Below are positions 1 through 9,314 of a stretch of DNA of 64,000 nucleotides, piece after piece. The position numbers and the translations under genes are program-made. Source of the DNA: Flavobacterium psychrophilum DSM 3660 = ATCC 49418. GTDB taxonomy: Bacteria; Bacteroidota; Bacteroidia; Flavobacteriales; Flavobacteriaceae. The notes under the pieces were generated by a model that had not been told where the DNA came from, searched no databases, and saw nothing but the letters and a program-made list of their open reading frames with translations. Numbering within the stretch: the first letter of the stretch is position 1; every line of letters starts with the position of its first letter. The DNA lies in contig NZ_MUHE01000010.1 of assembly GCF_002217405.1 (NCBI RefSeq), positions 43,892 to 107,891 on the forward strand, written 5' to 3'.

Positions 1-1215
1 TGGGTTTGTAATAGCAATACCACCAATGGTTTCGTAATAAGTTACGGCACTTAATGTATTGTCGTTTGAATTTTTAATCAAATCATCTAGTTTGGTAAGA
101 TTAAAAATAGTGCTTCCATCATTATCATCGTCGCATTGCACTAAAGTTTTATTGCTAAGTACTGGTATGGGGCTATATTCAATAGTTACTTTTCCTTTTG
201 CAATACATGATTTTGCGCCAAGACTTACTTCTACACTATATGTTCCTGTTGTCGAAACCTGATATGTTGGATTTGTTTGTCCAATAATTTCGATTCCGTT
301 TTTAAACCATTTGTAGCTATTTATACCAGCTTCTGTAGCATCTAATAGATAGGTTTCTCCTTGACAAAGCGGATTTTTTGTAGCAATGAGTTTGTTTTCT
401 CCAAGATCTGTACCTACCTGAAAGGTTCCTGCGCCTAGAAAAATGGCAGAATCATATTGCGGATTTGTTTCGTCGGCAATAACTAATTTTATATGATATT
501 TTGTACCAGGTATAACCGTTGCTTTTGCCGTCATGACAACAGTTTGCCCGTTAAAGTTTATAGATGCATTTGGGCCATTATAACTGCCAAAATACGTTTC
601 ATTTATTGCCGAACAACCGTTAGGAATATCTCTGTGAACGGAGGTTACTTTTACAGGCATGTTAGTGTTAGGTACTAAAGCTAAATTTTGATATGGTGCA
701 GAACTTCCCGCAACTTTAAGCAAAAAACCAAACCCATCAGAGTATTTACAAGGTGCAGTACCATGATATTCTTCGGAAGCAAACAAATAATCGAAACTGA
801 TGTTACTTGCAAAGGGTATAAAATCGAATTCTAATATAGTTGCATTTGATGTGTTAGAAATATTTAGCGCTTGCTCTAAATCTGTGTCACCAAACCAGCC
901 AGTTGCATTTTCACTTAATAAACTGTTGTTTGGGCCTTTAGTAGAAGCTGCTCTACTTGTACTAAGTACAATCCCTTTTGCGAAAGGAAAACCACTTGTT
1001 CCAGCATTAAAATAAGCATAACTTTGTTTTCCAGTTTCAAAATTTCCGCCTGTTGCAGAAAAATTTGAAACAAGGGCACAGGAACTATTTATGAGTGTGT
1101 TTTGTACTAAATCTTGTGCAGTAACATTGTCGGTAATTTGAATGTATTGCGAAAATGTATTTGTAGATACAAATAAGATAATACTAAAAATAAAAATTTG
1201 CAGATGTAATTTCAT
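1..1215 (-). CDS. Choice-of-anchor L domain secreted protein (partial, runs off left edge)
   Basis: Translating the minus strand from the ATG at 1213-1215 gives 405 codons open to the window edge, so the gene is truncated by the window. The N-terminus is a signal peptide (hydrophobic stretch ending TNTFSQ). Next comes a choice-of-anchor L domain, recognised by the pattern of surviving segments such as FDYLFASEEYHG, DGFGFLLK and VIADETNPQYDSAIFL (about residues 25-265). An Ig/PKD-like segment (YKWFKNG...TGTYSV) and the start of a VQCDDDNDG... repeat follow. Proteins of this type in Flavobacteriia are large cell-surface or secreted proteins that usually end in a T9SS type B sorting domain. That end lies outside this window, so export by T9SS is inferred. 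The ABC permease gene upstream on the same strand ends 14 bp before this start. Confidence 0.85.
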   Translation of the reverse strand, partial: MKLHLQIFIFSIILFVSTNTFSQYIQITDNVTAQDLVQNTLINSSCALVSNFSATGGNFETGKQSYAYFNAGTSGFPFAKGIVLSTSRAASTKGPNNSLLSENATGWFGDTDLEQALNISNTSNATILEFDFIPFASNISFDYLFASEEYHGTAPCKYSDGFGFLLKVAGSSAPYQNLALVPNTNMPVKVTSVHRDIPNGCSAINETYFGSYNGPNASINFNGQTVVMTAKATVIPGTKYHIKLVIADETNPQYDSAIFLGAGTFQVGTDLGENKLIATKNPLCQGETYLLDATEAGINSYKWFKNGIEIIGQTNPTYQVSTTGTYSVEVSLGAKSCIAKGKVTIEYSPIPVLSNKTLVQCDDDNDGSTIFNLTKLDDLIKNSNDNTLSAVTYYETIGGIAITNP

Positions 1216-1221
1216 AGTTTA

Positions 1222-1229
1222 CAAATATA
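1222..1229 (-). promoter_or_regulatory. Candidate -7 box (TATATTTG) just upstream of the anchor L gene
   Basis: The minus strand reads TATATTTG, matching the Bacteroidota -7 consensus TAnnTTTG, 6 bases before the ATG at 1215. I see no TTG at the expected -33 spacing. If it is used, the transcript would be nearly leaderless. Confidence 0.3.
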
Positions 1230-2066
1230 CTACAAATCTCGTTTTTCTAGAACTTTATAAGACATTAACATAAATATAACAGTCCAGACCAAAACAATAA
1301 GAATTGTAGTAAAATGTACAGTATAATCCTTAATATTGTTTACACCTATTTGTGTACCAATGGTTTTAATGACTGACAACCTAGAGAATGGTTCGACTAT
1401 CAAATTTGACATTGCTTCTAATGGAAAAAATTGCGTAATATTTTGAGCGGTATTGCTATTAGGGAAAATTTTAAAAGTTAGCATTCCTTTAGCAATTCCT
1501 TCCACAATATTCCACACAAATAAAAATCCTAGTGCAAAGGCAGAACGTTTTACAAAAATGCCTAAAAATAAGCAGAAAGAGAAAAAACCAACCAATTTTA
1601 CAAAAAAGGCTAAAATATATTCTAAACCCGAAAATACAATCCCCAATTCTGTATAAGACGAGAAGCTATAACCAAGAATTATACTCATTACAAAAACAAA
1701 AACGGTCGAGCATAAAGCAAATAAAATAACCGTAAGAAATTTAGATAAAATAAACTCTTTTTTACTCATGCCATCAATAAGGTTTTGCTTTAAAGTACCA
1801 TAACTATATTCGTTTGCCATCATAGATACGATGACTATAGCCAAGAAAAACTTTAATATTGCAGCAATATAAGTATTGAAATGCCAAATAAAAGGGAAAT
1901 TAAATATTCCCATTTCGGCAAGATTTAATTTAAAAGCACCTAAATCAAATTTAATTGAAGCTATTAATGCAATAAAGGAAAGCAATACAAAATAGGTAAT
2001 TGTTAAAACACGACTTGCTTTATTTTTCCAAATTTTTTGTAATTCGATAGATAATAATCTTTTCAT
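1230..2066 (-). CDS. ABC-2 type transporter permease subunit
   Basis: This 278-residue integral membrane protein has about six hydrophobic segments (near residues 18-38, 60-82, 108-132, 150-178, 180-198 and 250-270). It has the ABC-2 permease layout: a cytoplasmic MKRLLSIELQKIWKNK start and a motif EYSYGTLKQNLIDGMSKKEF between TM2 and TM3. It is transcribed 35 bp downstream of an ABC ATPase gene and must form one exporter with it. The substrate cannot be read from sequence. Candidates known for such pairs are small peptides, drugs or gliding/secretion factors, and none is specifically supported here. Confidence 0.88.
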   Translation of the reverse strand: MKRLLSIELQKIWKNKASRVLTITYFVLLSFIALIASIKFDLGAFKLNLAEMGIFNFPFIWHFNTYIAAILKFFLAIVIVSMMANEYSYGTLKQNLIDGMSKKEFILSKFLTVILFALCSTVFVFVMSIILGYSFSSYTELGIVFSGLEYILAFFVKLVGFFSFCLFLGIFVKRSAFALGFLFVWNIVEGIAKGMLTFKIFPNSNTAQNITQFFPLEAMSNLIVEPFSRLSVIKTIGTQIGVNNIKDYTVHFTTILIVLVWTVIFMLMSYKVLEKRDL

Positions 2067-2101
2067 GGTTTTATTTTTTCACAGAGATTGTTAAAGTTTT
2101 T

Positions 2102-3025
2102 TTATCGATTTTTGAAATTGTTATCACTATGATTAGCTGTTAGTTCTAAAAACTGTTCTTCTAAACTTACTTTTCGTTTTACAAGATGTTCTAAACTAAT
2201 ATTATTATCAAATAAATATTTGTTTAAATCTGCGGGTTCTAAATTTCCTTTCAAGTAAACTAAGACTTTTCCTTCTTCTTCAACTATTTTATCGACAGCT
2301 TGATGGTTTGCTAAAACTAATTTTAATGTTTGATGATTTTCAGATTTCAATTCAAAAAAACCTTCGTTGTTTGTCATTCCGTTTACTGTTCCAGAATATA
2401 GCATTTCGCCTTTTCGTAAGACCAAAACATGGGTACATACTTTTTCTACTTCATCTAGCAAATGCGAAGCCAGTAAAATAGTGGTTCCTTGCGAAGCAAT
2501 ATGCTTAATAATATCCCGTATTTGATGTATTCCTTGAGGGTCTAAACCATTTGTGGGTTCGTCTAGGATTAAAATTTCTGGATCGTTAAGTAGGGCAGAA
2601 GCAATAGCCAAACGTTGTTTCATTCCTAACGAAAAGGTGCTAAATTTACTATCTTTTCTATCTACGAGTCCTACTAATTCTAGCTTTTCTTGAACTTTAG
2701 CATAATTAATGTTCTTAATTTTGCAAACTAGTTCTAGATTTTCTTTAGCCGTCATATAAGGGTAAAAGTTTGGGCGCTCGATAATAGCACCTACTTTTTT
2801 TAGCGCTTCATGTGTTTGTGTTTTTCCGTCAAACCAACTATAACTTCCTGATGTTTTGTTTACTACATTTAAAACAATTCCTAATGTTGTCGATTTTCCT
2901 GAACCATTTGGTCCCAAAATCCCATAAACATTGCCTTTATAAATTTTGATCGAGAGGTTTTTTACAGCATGAACATGTTTGTTGTAAATCTTATTAAGGT
3001 TGGTAATTGTAAGAATAGTTTCCAA
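2102..3025 (-). CDS. ABC transporter ATP-binding protein (CcmA-type)
   Basis: This 307-residue ATPase carries Walker A GPNGSGKS (38-45), signature FSLGMKQRL (131-139), Walker B ILILDEP (151-157) and an H-loop (LLASH), all intact. The C-terminal 80 residues form an extra domain common in ABC-2 exporter ATPases. It powers the membrane permease encoded 35 bp downstream on the same strand. The 205 bp upstream hold a terminator of the preceding gene, so this pair is probably its own transcription unit. Confidence 0.93.
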   Translation of the reverse strand: METILTITNLNKIYNKHVHAVKNLSIKIYKGNVYGILGPNGSGKSTTLGIVLNVVNKTSGSYSWFDGKTQTHEALKKVGAIIERPNFYPYMTAKENLELVCKIKNINYAKVQEKLELVGLVDRKDSKFSTFSLGMKQRLAIASALLNDPEILILDEPTNGLDPQGIHQIRDIIKHIASQGTTILLASHLLDEVEKVCTHVLVLRKGEMLYSGTVNGMTNNEGFFELKSENHQTLKLVLANHQAVDKIVEEEGKVLVYLKGNLEPADLNKYLFDNNISLEHLVKRKVSLEEQFLELTANHSDNNFKNR

Positions 3026-3115
3026 AAGGTTTTATTTTTTGATTAATTATAGTAAGACGAAAGCGTTTGTTTTTTGTTACAAAAAAAATAGTGACTATTT
3101 TTTTTGCAACTTCTA

Positions 3116-3174
3116 AAAAAAAAAAGCAAACCGCAAATTCGCAGTTTTTGTTAAATAATCTGTGAATTTGCGGT
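3116..3174 (-). terminator. Rho-independent terminator after the nucleoid-associated protein gene
   Basis: A 15-bp inverted repeat (3130-3144 with 3160-3174, one G-U pair) has a 15-nt loop. On the minus strand it is followed, after four bases, by ten T residues (3125-3116). It sits 57 bp downstream of the stop at 3231. The stem sequence (ACCGCAAATTCGCAG) also looks like a word dispersed in flavobacterial intergenic DNA. Confidence 0.75.
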
Positions 3175-3230
3175 GAGATTTTATATATTCAACTTCACAA
3201 TTTTTTAGTCTGTAAAATTAAACTAATGCA

Positions 3231-4289
3231 CTAGGATTTTTGCTCTTTATTAAAGTAAACCAAATAATAATACATTTGTTTTTCTTCGTCCCATCCTTTT
3301 TCTACAAATTTTTCGGCGCTTTCTGGGTTTATAAAATCTAGTTTTATTTGAATATTTGTATCTAAATTGATTACATTTTTCATGGTTCTTCTTGCATCCG
3401 AAACCGCAGCGTTTGCAATAGGAAAACTAGTTAAATCTTCGATACTGTATTTCTCGCCTTTGTCTACTTTGTAGTTCTTGAATTCTGAAATTAGATCTGG
3501 GTTATCTATAACTTCATTCAAAAAATTGCTTTCTTCGAACTGGTCATTTTTTGCAAAATGATTTACTGCTCTGTTCATAAACATGACTTCTTCTTTCTTG
3601 TCTTCTGCAGGAAAAACAACATCTTTTGCAAAATCCTGACAAAATTTTAAATATTTTTTAGTTTTAAAATTTTCATCCTGAAAAGCATCTACCGATAGGA
3701 AATGTTCTAGCCAATAGCGAGCATCATAACGATTACTATCTACAGTAAGAATTTTATAACCTTCTTCTTTTTTGTAATTAAAAATTAAACAACCTTTGTC
3801 TAGTTTATTCAAATTAATTCCTTGTTGCAAGATCATTTCTAGCGTTGTTCCTTTTTCTTCAAACTGAAGAAAATCGGCTTTAAGTTCACTTTTAAATATT
3901 CCTATAGCATCAACAACATTATTATCGATAGAAATATTGGTAAGATGCGTTACATAAACTTCTCCATTTTTTATATGTGGATGGTTTGATTGCTCGAAAA
4001 GATGTTTGGTTATTTTTTTTGAAATGTCATGAGTTTTGCTTGGATTTTCGAAAATTTCGGTTGCAAATTTAAACATTTCATTATATTCTAAATCTACTTC
4101 GTGAGCAAACTGAAAATAATTTTCTTCTTTTTCCCGAAATGATTTAAGGAAATATTCCTTTAGTAATGGCATGATTTCGTCATTTAACCCATAAGGATTT
4201 TCAGATAAAAACATATCCTCGTTACGACTTACATTTCCTACTCTGTGAATAGAAAGGGATTCGATATGTGTGTTGAAAAGGTTAATCAT
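3231..4289 (-). CDS. Nucleoid-associated protein, NdpA/YejK family
   Basis: The 352-residue protein resembles the 37-kDa nucleoid-associated protein family (YejK/NdpA). It has an N-terminal block starting INLFNTHIESLSIHRVGN, a central segment with VYVTHLTNISIDNNVVDAIGIFKSE, and a C-terminal block with DARYWLEHFL. In gamma-proteobacteria the family associates with the nucleoid. The role in Bacteroidota is not established and is often guessed as DNA binding. I chose the ATG at 4289. The frame extends upstream to a TTG at 4313, but those eight codons show no family resemblance. Confidence 0.75.
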   Translation of the reverse strand: MINLFNTHIESLSIHRVGNVSRNEDMFLSENPYGLNDEIMPLLKEYFLKSFREKEENYFQFAHEVDLEYNEMFKFATEIFENPSKTHDISKKITKHLFEQSNHPHIKNGEVYVTHLTNISIDNNVVDAIGIFKSELKADFLQFEEKGTTLEMILQQGINLNKLDKGCLIFNYKKEEGYKILTVDSNRYDARYWLEHFLSVDAFQDENFKTKKYLKFCQDFAKDVVFPAEDKKEEVMFMNRAVNHFAKNDQFEESNFLNEVIDNPDLISEFKNYKVDKGEKYSIEDLTSFPIANAAVSDARRTMKNVINLDTNIQIKLDFINPESAEKFVEKGWDEEKQMYYYLVYFNKEQKS

Positions 4290-4345
4290 TTTTTTTAATG
4301 GTATAAGGTACAAAGTGGCAAAGGTTCAGAGGAAAAAGCAGATAA

Positions 4346-4696
4346 TTAAACTCTTTCTTTTATTCTTCTGATGAATGAACTTAACATTCTCTTACTTTCT
4401 TCGTTTATTTTGTTAAATTGAATTTCGTTGATATATTGTAAATTGTATGCAATTTCAAATTGTGTTTGCATTTCGAAAAGAGAACTAATTCCTATGTTTA
4501 GAAATTTTAAATAATCTTTATTTCCGTGTCTTTCGTAACTTTCGGCAATATTGCTTGGAACTGAAATTGTACTTCTTCTTATTTGTGATGTTAGTCCGTA
4601 AATTTCTTCTTTAGGAAATGTATTAGTCATTTGATACACTTCGGTTACTAAAGCCATCGATTTTTGCTAACTTAGTAGATCCCTAAATGTGCTCAT
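4346..4696 (-). pseudogene. Four-helix-bundle protein (S23 / TIGR02436 type) with in-frame TAG at codon 10
   Basis: The open part (4346-4657, 103 codons from ATG 4657) reads as a four helix bundle protein: FPKEEIYGLTSQIRRSTIS, VPSNIAE and a C-terminal RRIKERV. Family members start about 13 residues earlier with a pattern like RDLLVWQKSM. Reading upstream in the same frame gives ATG (4694-4696), then S-T-F-R-D-L-L-S, then TAG (4667-4669), then Q-K-S-M. The stop therefore sits where the family has Trp, which a single TGG-to-TAG change explains. Either the gene is inactive, it restarts at Met 4657 without most of helix 1, or the base is a sequencing error. The function of the family is unknown. 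Confidence 0.75.
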
Positions 4697-4746
4697 TTTT
4701 TATTTTCTTAAAACCTTTGTGCCTTAATAACTTTGCAGCTCAAAAT

Positions 4747-5286
4747 TTAATTCCAATTATCTTCGAATCCGTAATTTTCATAACTATCATCGCCGCTAAA
4801 CATATCTAAATCTTCGTCGTCTATATCATCTTCATATTCGTTATAGCTTTCTTCGTCTTGATCTGCAAGGAAGTTTTTTTCGCCAGAATCGTCTGGCATT
4901 TCTCCATGCGAAAAAATAGTTTCTGGATACGTTGCACTAGCAGATATTTCTTCGATAGCCGCTAGTTCTACTAGAAATGTCCACATGTTTATAAAATCGT
5001 AAACGTAAATTATTTTTCTGTTTTCCTTGTCTAAAATATCAGAAAGCAAGTAATCGCTCATGATTTTCATTTGGCCAAGTATATCGCCTGAATCAAAAAG
5101 GGGAATTTCATCTTCCTGATTCCAAGTATCATCGCAAGTATAAAAAGAGCCCACCTCCATTCCGTCGAAACCAAATGAATTGAAAATTGCATTGTGCAAA
5201 TCTTCTAAAGTATCATCGGCAAGTATTGCAATATCTCTAAAAACATCGTCTTCATTGTCAAGAATTACTCTGAATTTGTAAACCAT
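4747..5286 (-). CDS. Plasmid pRiA4b ORF-3-like (IS1096 TnpR-like name) family protein
   Basis: The 179-residue soluble protein starts VYKFRVILDNEDDVFRDIAI, contains TLEDLHNAIFNSFGFD and YVYDFINMWTFLVEL, and has a very acidic C-terminal tail rich in D/E from about residue 125. This is the pattern of the pRiA4b ORF3 domain (PF07929). Its databank name refers to a transposon passenger, but I see no transposase, terminal repeats or other mobile features nearby. The biochemical role is unknown. A TAccTTTG-like box lies 23 bp upstream. Confidence 0.75.
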   Translation of the reverse strand: MVYKFRVILDNEDDVFRDIAILADDTLEDLHNAIFNSFGFDGMEVGSFYTCDDTWNQEDEIPLFDSGDILGQMKIMSDYLLSDILDKENRKIIYVYDFINMWTFLVELAAIEEISASATYPETIFSHGEMPDDSGEKNFLADQDEESYNEYEDDIDDEDLDMFSGDDSYENYGFEDNWN

Positions 5287-5308
5287 AATCGTATTTTTAT
5301 TAAAGCAT

Positions 5309-5316
5309 CAAAGGTA
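5309..5316 (-). promoter_or_regulatory. Candidate -7 box (TACCTTTG)
   Basis: The minus strand reads TACCTTTG (TAnnTTTG consensus) 23 bp upstream of the start at 5286. No TTG lies at the normal 17-23 bp spacing, so support is partial. Confidence 0.35.
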
Positions 5317-5322
5317 AAATAT

Positions 5323-5354
5323 AAATTACGAATTACGAATTACAAATTACGATT
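5323..5354. repeat. Short AT-rich tandem repeat (aaattacg/aattacg)
   Basis: Four imperfect copies of a 7-8 base unit (AATTACG) run back to back in the intergenic space before the SGNH hydrolase stop. Such low-complexity words recur between flavobacterial genes. A second, different example is at 53650-53680. Confidence 0.7.
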
Positions 5355-5372
5355 TGTTGATAAGATTTTTAA

Positions 5373-6599
5373 TTATAGTTTAATAAATTTATAAACCGAT
5401 TGGTTTTGAATGTTTATATAGTAAATACCTGTACTATAATTTGACACATCTATTTGCCATGTTTTTTTTAGATGCTTACTAGTAAATACTTCCTGGCCTA
5501 TAGAATTGGTTATTTTTATATTAAATTCGTTAGTGTTTGAAATGTTAAGTTGCGAATAAGTAGGGTTCGGATAAATTGACGGCGCTTTTTTCTCAAATGA
5601 GTTGGTATTGAGTGTTCTTATAACGATTTCTTTTTCTATTGTTTCTTCACAATTGTTTCTAATTACTTTTAGCTTTACAATTTTAATTCCTAGGGTTGTG
5701 TATATATGTGTTGGATTGTTATTTGTAGATATGTCTCCATCTCCAAAATCCCATTCTAACGAAGTAGCGTTGCTAGAGGTATTGGTAAAAGAAATTAAAT
5801 TAGAATTTACGATAAAATTAAAATCGGCATGAAGATCGAAATTATTTATGCGCCATAAAGGTTTATTGGGCAAAACAACCTGATCTGCTATACCCTGAAA
5901 ATATTCGGCAGTTGCTTGTGTTAATCCTCCATAAAAAGTACTTCCTGTTACTGGTTCCTGAAAAATTGTTGCAAACATTGTTGCGGCAACTAAATAAGAT
6001 CCGTTTAAGTTTGGGTGAATATCATTGTAACTACTATGTAGTAGTAAATCTTGTTGTGCAGTGTAATGCATTCTGGCACTTTCTCCAGCAGGGGCAAAAG
6101 CGACATGTAGGTTATCGGCCATTTTTATAATAGAATCCCTAATTTTAGTTTGTATATTAAAATAAGCTGGATAAGTAGTTGACGATGGCACTCCGTAAGG
6201 GATTTGGTACAATATAATTTTAGCACAAGGACTATACTTTTTTATAGAATCTATTAGTTTTTGACCACGTTGTATTGTTGTATTTACCGTAGAGGAAGTA
6301 CCCGAAGACTCACCAGTTCCTGGCTGTAATACGACAGTATCCCAAACATTATTCTTAAACAAATTATATACAGCAGGATCTGCGACATGGTTTACAAATC
6401 CTTTTCCGCCTATTGCGTACATTTGGGTGACCACATTTTTGGCTTTATTATTTGCAATGTTGCGAAATAGTATGGGCATATCATTAAAATAGGTAATACT
6501 ATTACCTACAAATAATATTTTTTTTTCTTGGGCTTGTGTATAATATATTGTAGTAAAGAATAAAAGTATCCAAATAATTAGAGGTAATTTAAGTTTCAT
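5373..6599 (-). CDS. Secreted SGNH/GDSL hydrolase with PKD domain and T9SS type A sorting domain
   Basis: The 408-residue protein has a signal peptide cut near TQAQ (residue 24). An SGNH hydrolase domain follows, with catalytic Ser in GNSIT (Ser34), a block-II glycine in AIGGKG, QPGTGES, and the Asp-His pair in DIHPN (about residues 25-235). A PKD domain (WDFGDGD...PTHIYTTLG, about 258-325) and a C-terminal T9SS type A sorting domain (SIYPNP...NYSTGIYYINI...KFIKL, about 338-408) complete it. It is predicted to be exported through the type IX system and to act on the cell surface or in the medium on an ester or acetylated carbohydrate. The exact substrate is unknown. A TATATTTG box lies 19 bp upstream. 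Confidence 0.9.
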   Translation of the reverse strand: MKLKLPLIIWILLFFTTIYYTQAQEKKILFVGNSITYFNDMPILFRNIANNKAKNVVTQMYAIGGKGFVNHVADPAVYNLFKNNVWDTVVLQPGTGESSGTSSTVNTTIQRGQKLIDSIKKYSPCAKIILYQIPYGVPSSTTYPAYFNIQTKIRDSIIKMADNLHVAFAPAGESARMHYTAQQDLLLHSSYNDIHPNLNGSYLVAATMFATIFQEPVTGSTFYGGLTQATAEYFQGIADQVVLPNKPLWRINNFDLHADFNFIVNSNLISFTNTSSNATSLEWDFGDGDISTNNNPTHIYTTLGIKIVKLKVIRNNCEETIEKEIVIRTLNTNSFEKKAPSIYPNPTYSQLNISNTNEFNIKITNSIGQEVFTSKHLKKTWQIDVSNYSTGIYYINIQNQSVYKFIKL

Positions 6600-7039
6600 T
6601 TTTTAAAAATTAGGGATACAAATATACAGCTTTTTTTTTAAAAGACTGATGTACAATGCTATTGTTTTCGTAAGAATGATATATAAAAAAAATATACAGC
6701 AATTTTAATTATTTTAATGATCTTCTGTATTCGAGATAAATATGCAAATTGGGCAGGATAAAGAATTGTGTATTTATTATTTCAGTAAGATTAATCATAA
6801 AATGATGCAATACATAGTTTTGTGGGCTAATAATTAGTTTGTTGAACTCTTTTTTGTATCTCTTTATTTGGTTTATATTTTAAAAGGCTAAATTTTTATT
6901 AATTATGTCCAACGGGGTAATTAATAAAAATTTAGCCCAAAAAAAGCATAGCAATTCATCATTATATTTCTACAATTCAGTAAATATAAATTTCAAATTT
7001 ATTGGTTATAATTCAACTTTGCATTATCAAAAAAACATT
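6600..7039. other. Intergenic region between the divergent hydrolase and TonB receptor genes
   Basis: These 440 bp separate two divergent genes. On the minus strand 6619-6626 reads TATATTTG, a likely -7 box for the hydrolase. On the plus strand 6815-6822 reads TAGTTTTG, a candidate -7 box for the receptor. The frame of the receptor extends back to 6905, but those 45 codons are unlike any receptor N-terminus and precede a clear signal peptide, so I treat them as untranslated leader. I see no other gene or repeat. Confidence 0.5.
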
Positions 7040-9193
7040 ATGAAAATTATATTAAACATTGTAATCTTATTATTATCAATCATGGGTTTTTCCCAAATTA
7101 CAGTTTCAGGCAAAGTTGTCGATAAAAAAAACATTCCCATTTCTGGCGTTAATATTTTTATTGAAGGCACTTATGACGGAGCAACATCGACTGAAAATGG
7201 AGATTTTATTTTCGAAACATCAGCAAAAGGCAATCAAGTTTTAGTACTTAGTTTGATGGCTTTCGAAACTTTAAAAATTAATATCGATGTAACTAATTAT
7301 CAAAACAAAAACATCGTTCTTAAACAAAGCATTAATATGCTCGATGCGGTTGTTATATCGGCAGGAACTTTTAGGGCGGGCGATCATTCTAAAATTACGG
7401 CATTAAAAGCTATGGATATTTATACCACGGCAGGTTCTAATGCCAATATTGTTGCTGCAATGCAAACTTTGCCTGGAACACAAAAGGTAGGAGAGGACGG
7501 TCGGCTTTTTGTTCGTGGTGGCGAAGCCGACGAAACCCAAACCTATGTAGATGGTATTCGAGTGTCGCAACCCTACAACGCTTCGGTTAGTAATTTGCCA
7601 ACTCGAAATAGGTTTTCGCCTAATTTATTTAGTAATATGTCGTTTTCTACAGGAGGCTATTCTGCCGAGTATGGGTTTGCTTTGTCTAGCGTTTTACTCA
7701 TGAATTCTATAAACGAACCTGCAGACGATGTGACTAATATAGGCATTATGACTTTGGGTTTAGGAATAGGAAAAACATCTAAATTTAAAAAAAGTTCTTT
7801 GAGTTTCGATGTCAGCTATATTAACCTAGCACCCTATCAGTTAGTTGTTCCTCAAAAAACAGATTGGAACAAACCTGTACAAGCTATTTCTGGACAAAGT
7901 ATTTATCGCTATAAATGCAACAAAGGGTTGTTTAAATTGTATGTTACTTACGATCATACTTCGTTAGATTTGAATCAGGAAGATATTAATTATTCCAATA
8001 AAATTAGGTTCGATTTACACAACGATAATTTTTATATCAATTCGTCTTATAAAGGTGAGGTAAGTGATAGATTACAAATTCAAACTGGTTTGAGTTTTGG
8101 TTATAACAAAAATACAATAGGTATTGTTTCAGATAAATTAAATAATACCGAAAGGGATTTTCATTATAAATTAAAATTTCGAGAATCGTTTTCTAATTAT
8201 TTTAAATTGAATTTTGGAGCAGAAATTTTTAACACCCATTTTGATGAAAGCTATACGGCAACAACTCATTCTGCTATTAATTATGGATATAAAAACGTAC
8301 AAACAGCACTTTTTACCGAAGCCGAAATCATGTTTAGTCCAAAAGTAGCATTAAATCTCGGAGTTCGTGGTTCGAATGCTTCTGTAGTTGACAAATTTGT
8401 GGTAGAACCAAGGATTTCTTTTGGTTATAAAATGGCTAAAAACAGTCAGTTTTCTGTAGCATACGGTACTTTTAATCAAACAGCGAAACAAGATTATCTA
8501 AAATTCGATCCTCATTTAGATTACGAAAAAGCATCTCATTATATTTTAAATTATATGTATAATACTAATGGAAAAATGCTTCGTGTAGAAACTTATTTTA
8601 AAGATTATTCTAATTTAATAAAATACGATTCTAATAAGGCAACTTACAATAGTACTTATAATAATGATGGTTTTGGTTACGCTAAAGGTTTAGATATTTT
8701 CTGGAAAGACAGCAAAACTATTAAAAACCTAGAATATGCTATTTCTTATTCCTATATAGATTCTAAAAGAAATTACAAAAATTACACACAACAAGTTACT
8801 CCTAGTTTTGTGGCCACAAATAGTGTTTCGGTAGTAACAAAATACTGGATAGAAAGTTTAAAATCTCAGCTAGGATTAACCTATTCGTATAGTTCAGGAA
8901 GACCTTATAATGATCCAAATACCAATAATTTTATGGCAGAAAAAACAAAATCATATACTGATTTGTCATTAGGTTGGGCTTATATTTTGCGACCACAAAA
9001 AATTATTTATATTAGTATTTCTAATTTGTTAAATACTAATGCTATTTACGGATATCAATATGCCAATGCTAAAAATAGTAATAATATTTATGAGAGTCAA
9101 GCCATCACGCCACCAGCAAATCGTTTCTTTTTTGTAGGTTTTTTCTGGACGATAAGTACTAATAAAAAAACAAATCAATTGAAGGATTTGTAA
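7040..9193 (+). CDS. TonB-dependent outer membrane receptor
   Basis: The 717-residue protein (from ATG 7040) has a signal peptide (IVILLLSIMGFSQ). A carboxypeptidase-D regulatory-like domain (ITVSGKVVDKKNIPISGVNIF..., about 18-105) follows. A plug domain includes MQTLPGTQKVGEDGRLFVRGG and ADETQTYVDG, and a beta-barrel ends in an aromatic strand (ANRFFFVGFFWTI). It should import a ligand across the outer membrane with TonB/ExbBD energy. No SusD partner is adjacent, so a siderophore, vitamin or metal complex is as likely as a glycan. The next gene encodes a small exported protein and is probably cotranscribed. Confidence 0.9.
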   Translation: MKIILNIVILLLSIMGFSQITVSGKVVDKKNIPISGVNIFIEGTYDGATSTENGDFIFETSAKGNQVLVLSLMAFETLKINIDVTNYQNKNIVLKQSINMLDAVVISAGTFRAGDHSKITALKAMDIYTTAGSNANIVAAMQTLPGTQKVGEDGRLFVRGGEADETQTYVDGIRVSQPYNASVSNLPTRNRFSPNLFSNMSFSTGGYSAEYGFALSSVLLMNSINEPADDVTNIGIMTLGLGIGKTSKFKKSSLSFDVSYINLAPYQLVVPQKTDWNKPVQAISGQSIYRYKCNKGLFKLYVTYDHTSLDLNQEDINYSNKIRFDLHNDNFYINSSYKGEVSDRLQIQTGLSFGYNKNTIGIVSDKLNNTERDFHYKLKFRESFSNYFKLNFGAEIFNTHFDESYTATTHSAINYGYKNVQTALFTEAEIMFSPKVALNLGVRGSNASVVDKFVVEPRISFGYKMAKNSQFSVAYGTFNQTAKQDYLKFDPHLDYEKASHYILNYMYNTNGKMLRVETYFKDYSNLIKYDSNKATYNSTYNNDGFGYAKGLDIFWKDSKTIKNLEYAISYSYIDSKRNYKNYTQQVTPSFVATNSVSVVTKYWIESLKSQLGLTYSYSSGRPYNDPNTNNFMAEKTKSYTDLSLGWAYILRPQKIIYISISNLLNTNAIYGYQYANAKNSNNIYESQAITPPANRFFFVGFFWTISTNKKTNQLKDL

Positions 9194-9314
9194 AACAAGA
9201 GGGTATTTTACAATTCAGTATCATAAAAATACAGTTCAGTAAAAATCAATTTTAAAACAAAAACAATCAATATAAATTTACATCAGAATTAAAACAATTA
9301 AAAAATTAGAAATT

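Noticed and set aside
4747..5286. Possible mobile element because the family name mentions IS1096/TnpR
   Set aside because: No transposase, terminal repeats or target duplication can be seen. The name is historical.
5323..5354. Possible CRISPR-like repeat
   Set aside because: Units are 7-8 bases without spacers, and there are no cas genes in the window.
6905..7039. Longer N-terminus of the TonB receptor starting at 6905
   Set aside because: The extra 45 residues do not resemble a receptor N-terminus and lie before a clear signal peptide at 7040.
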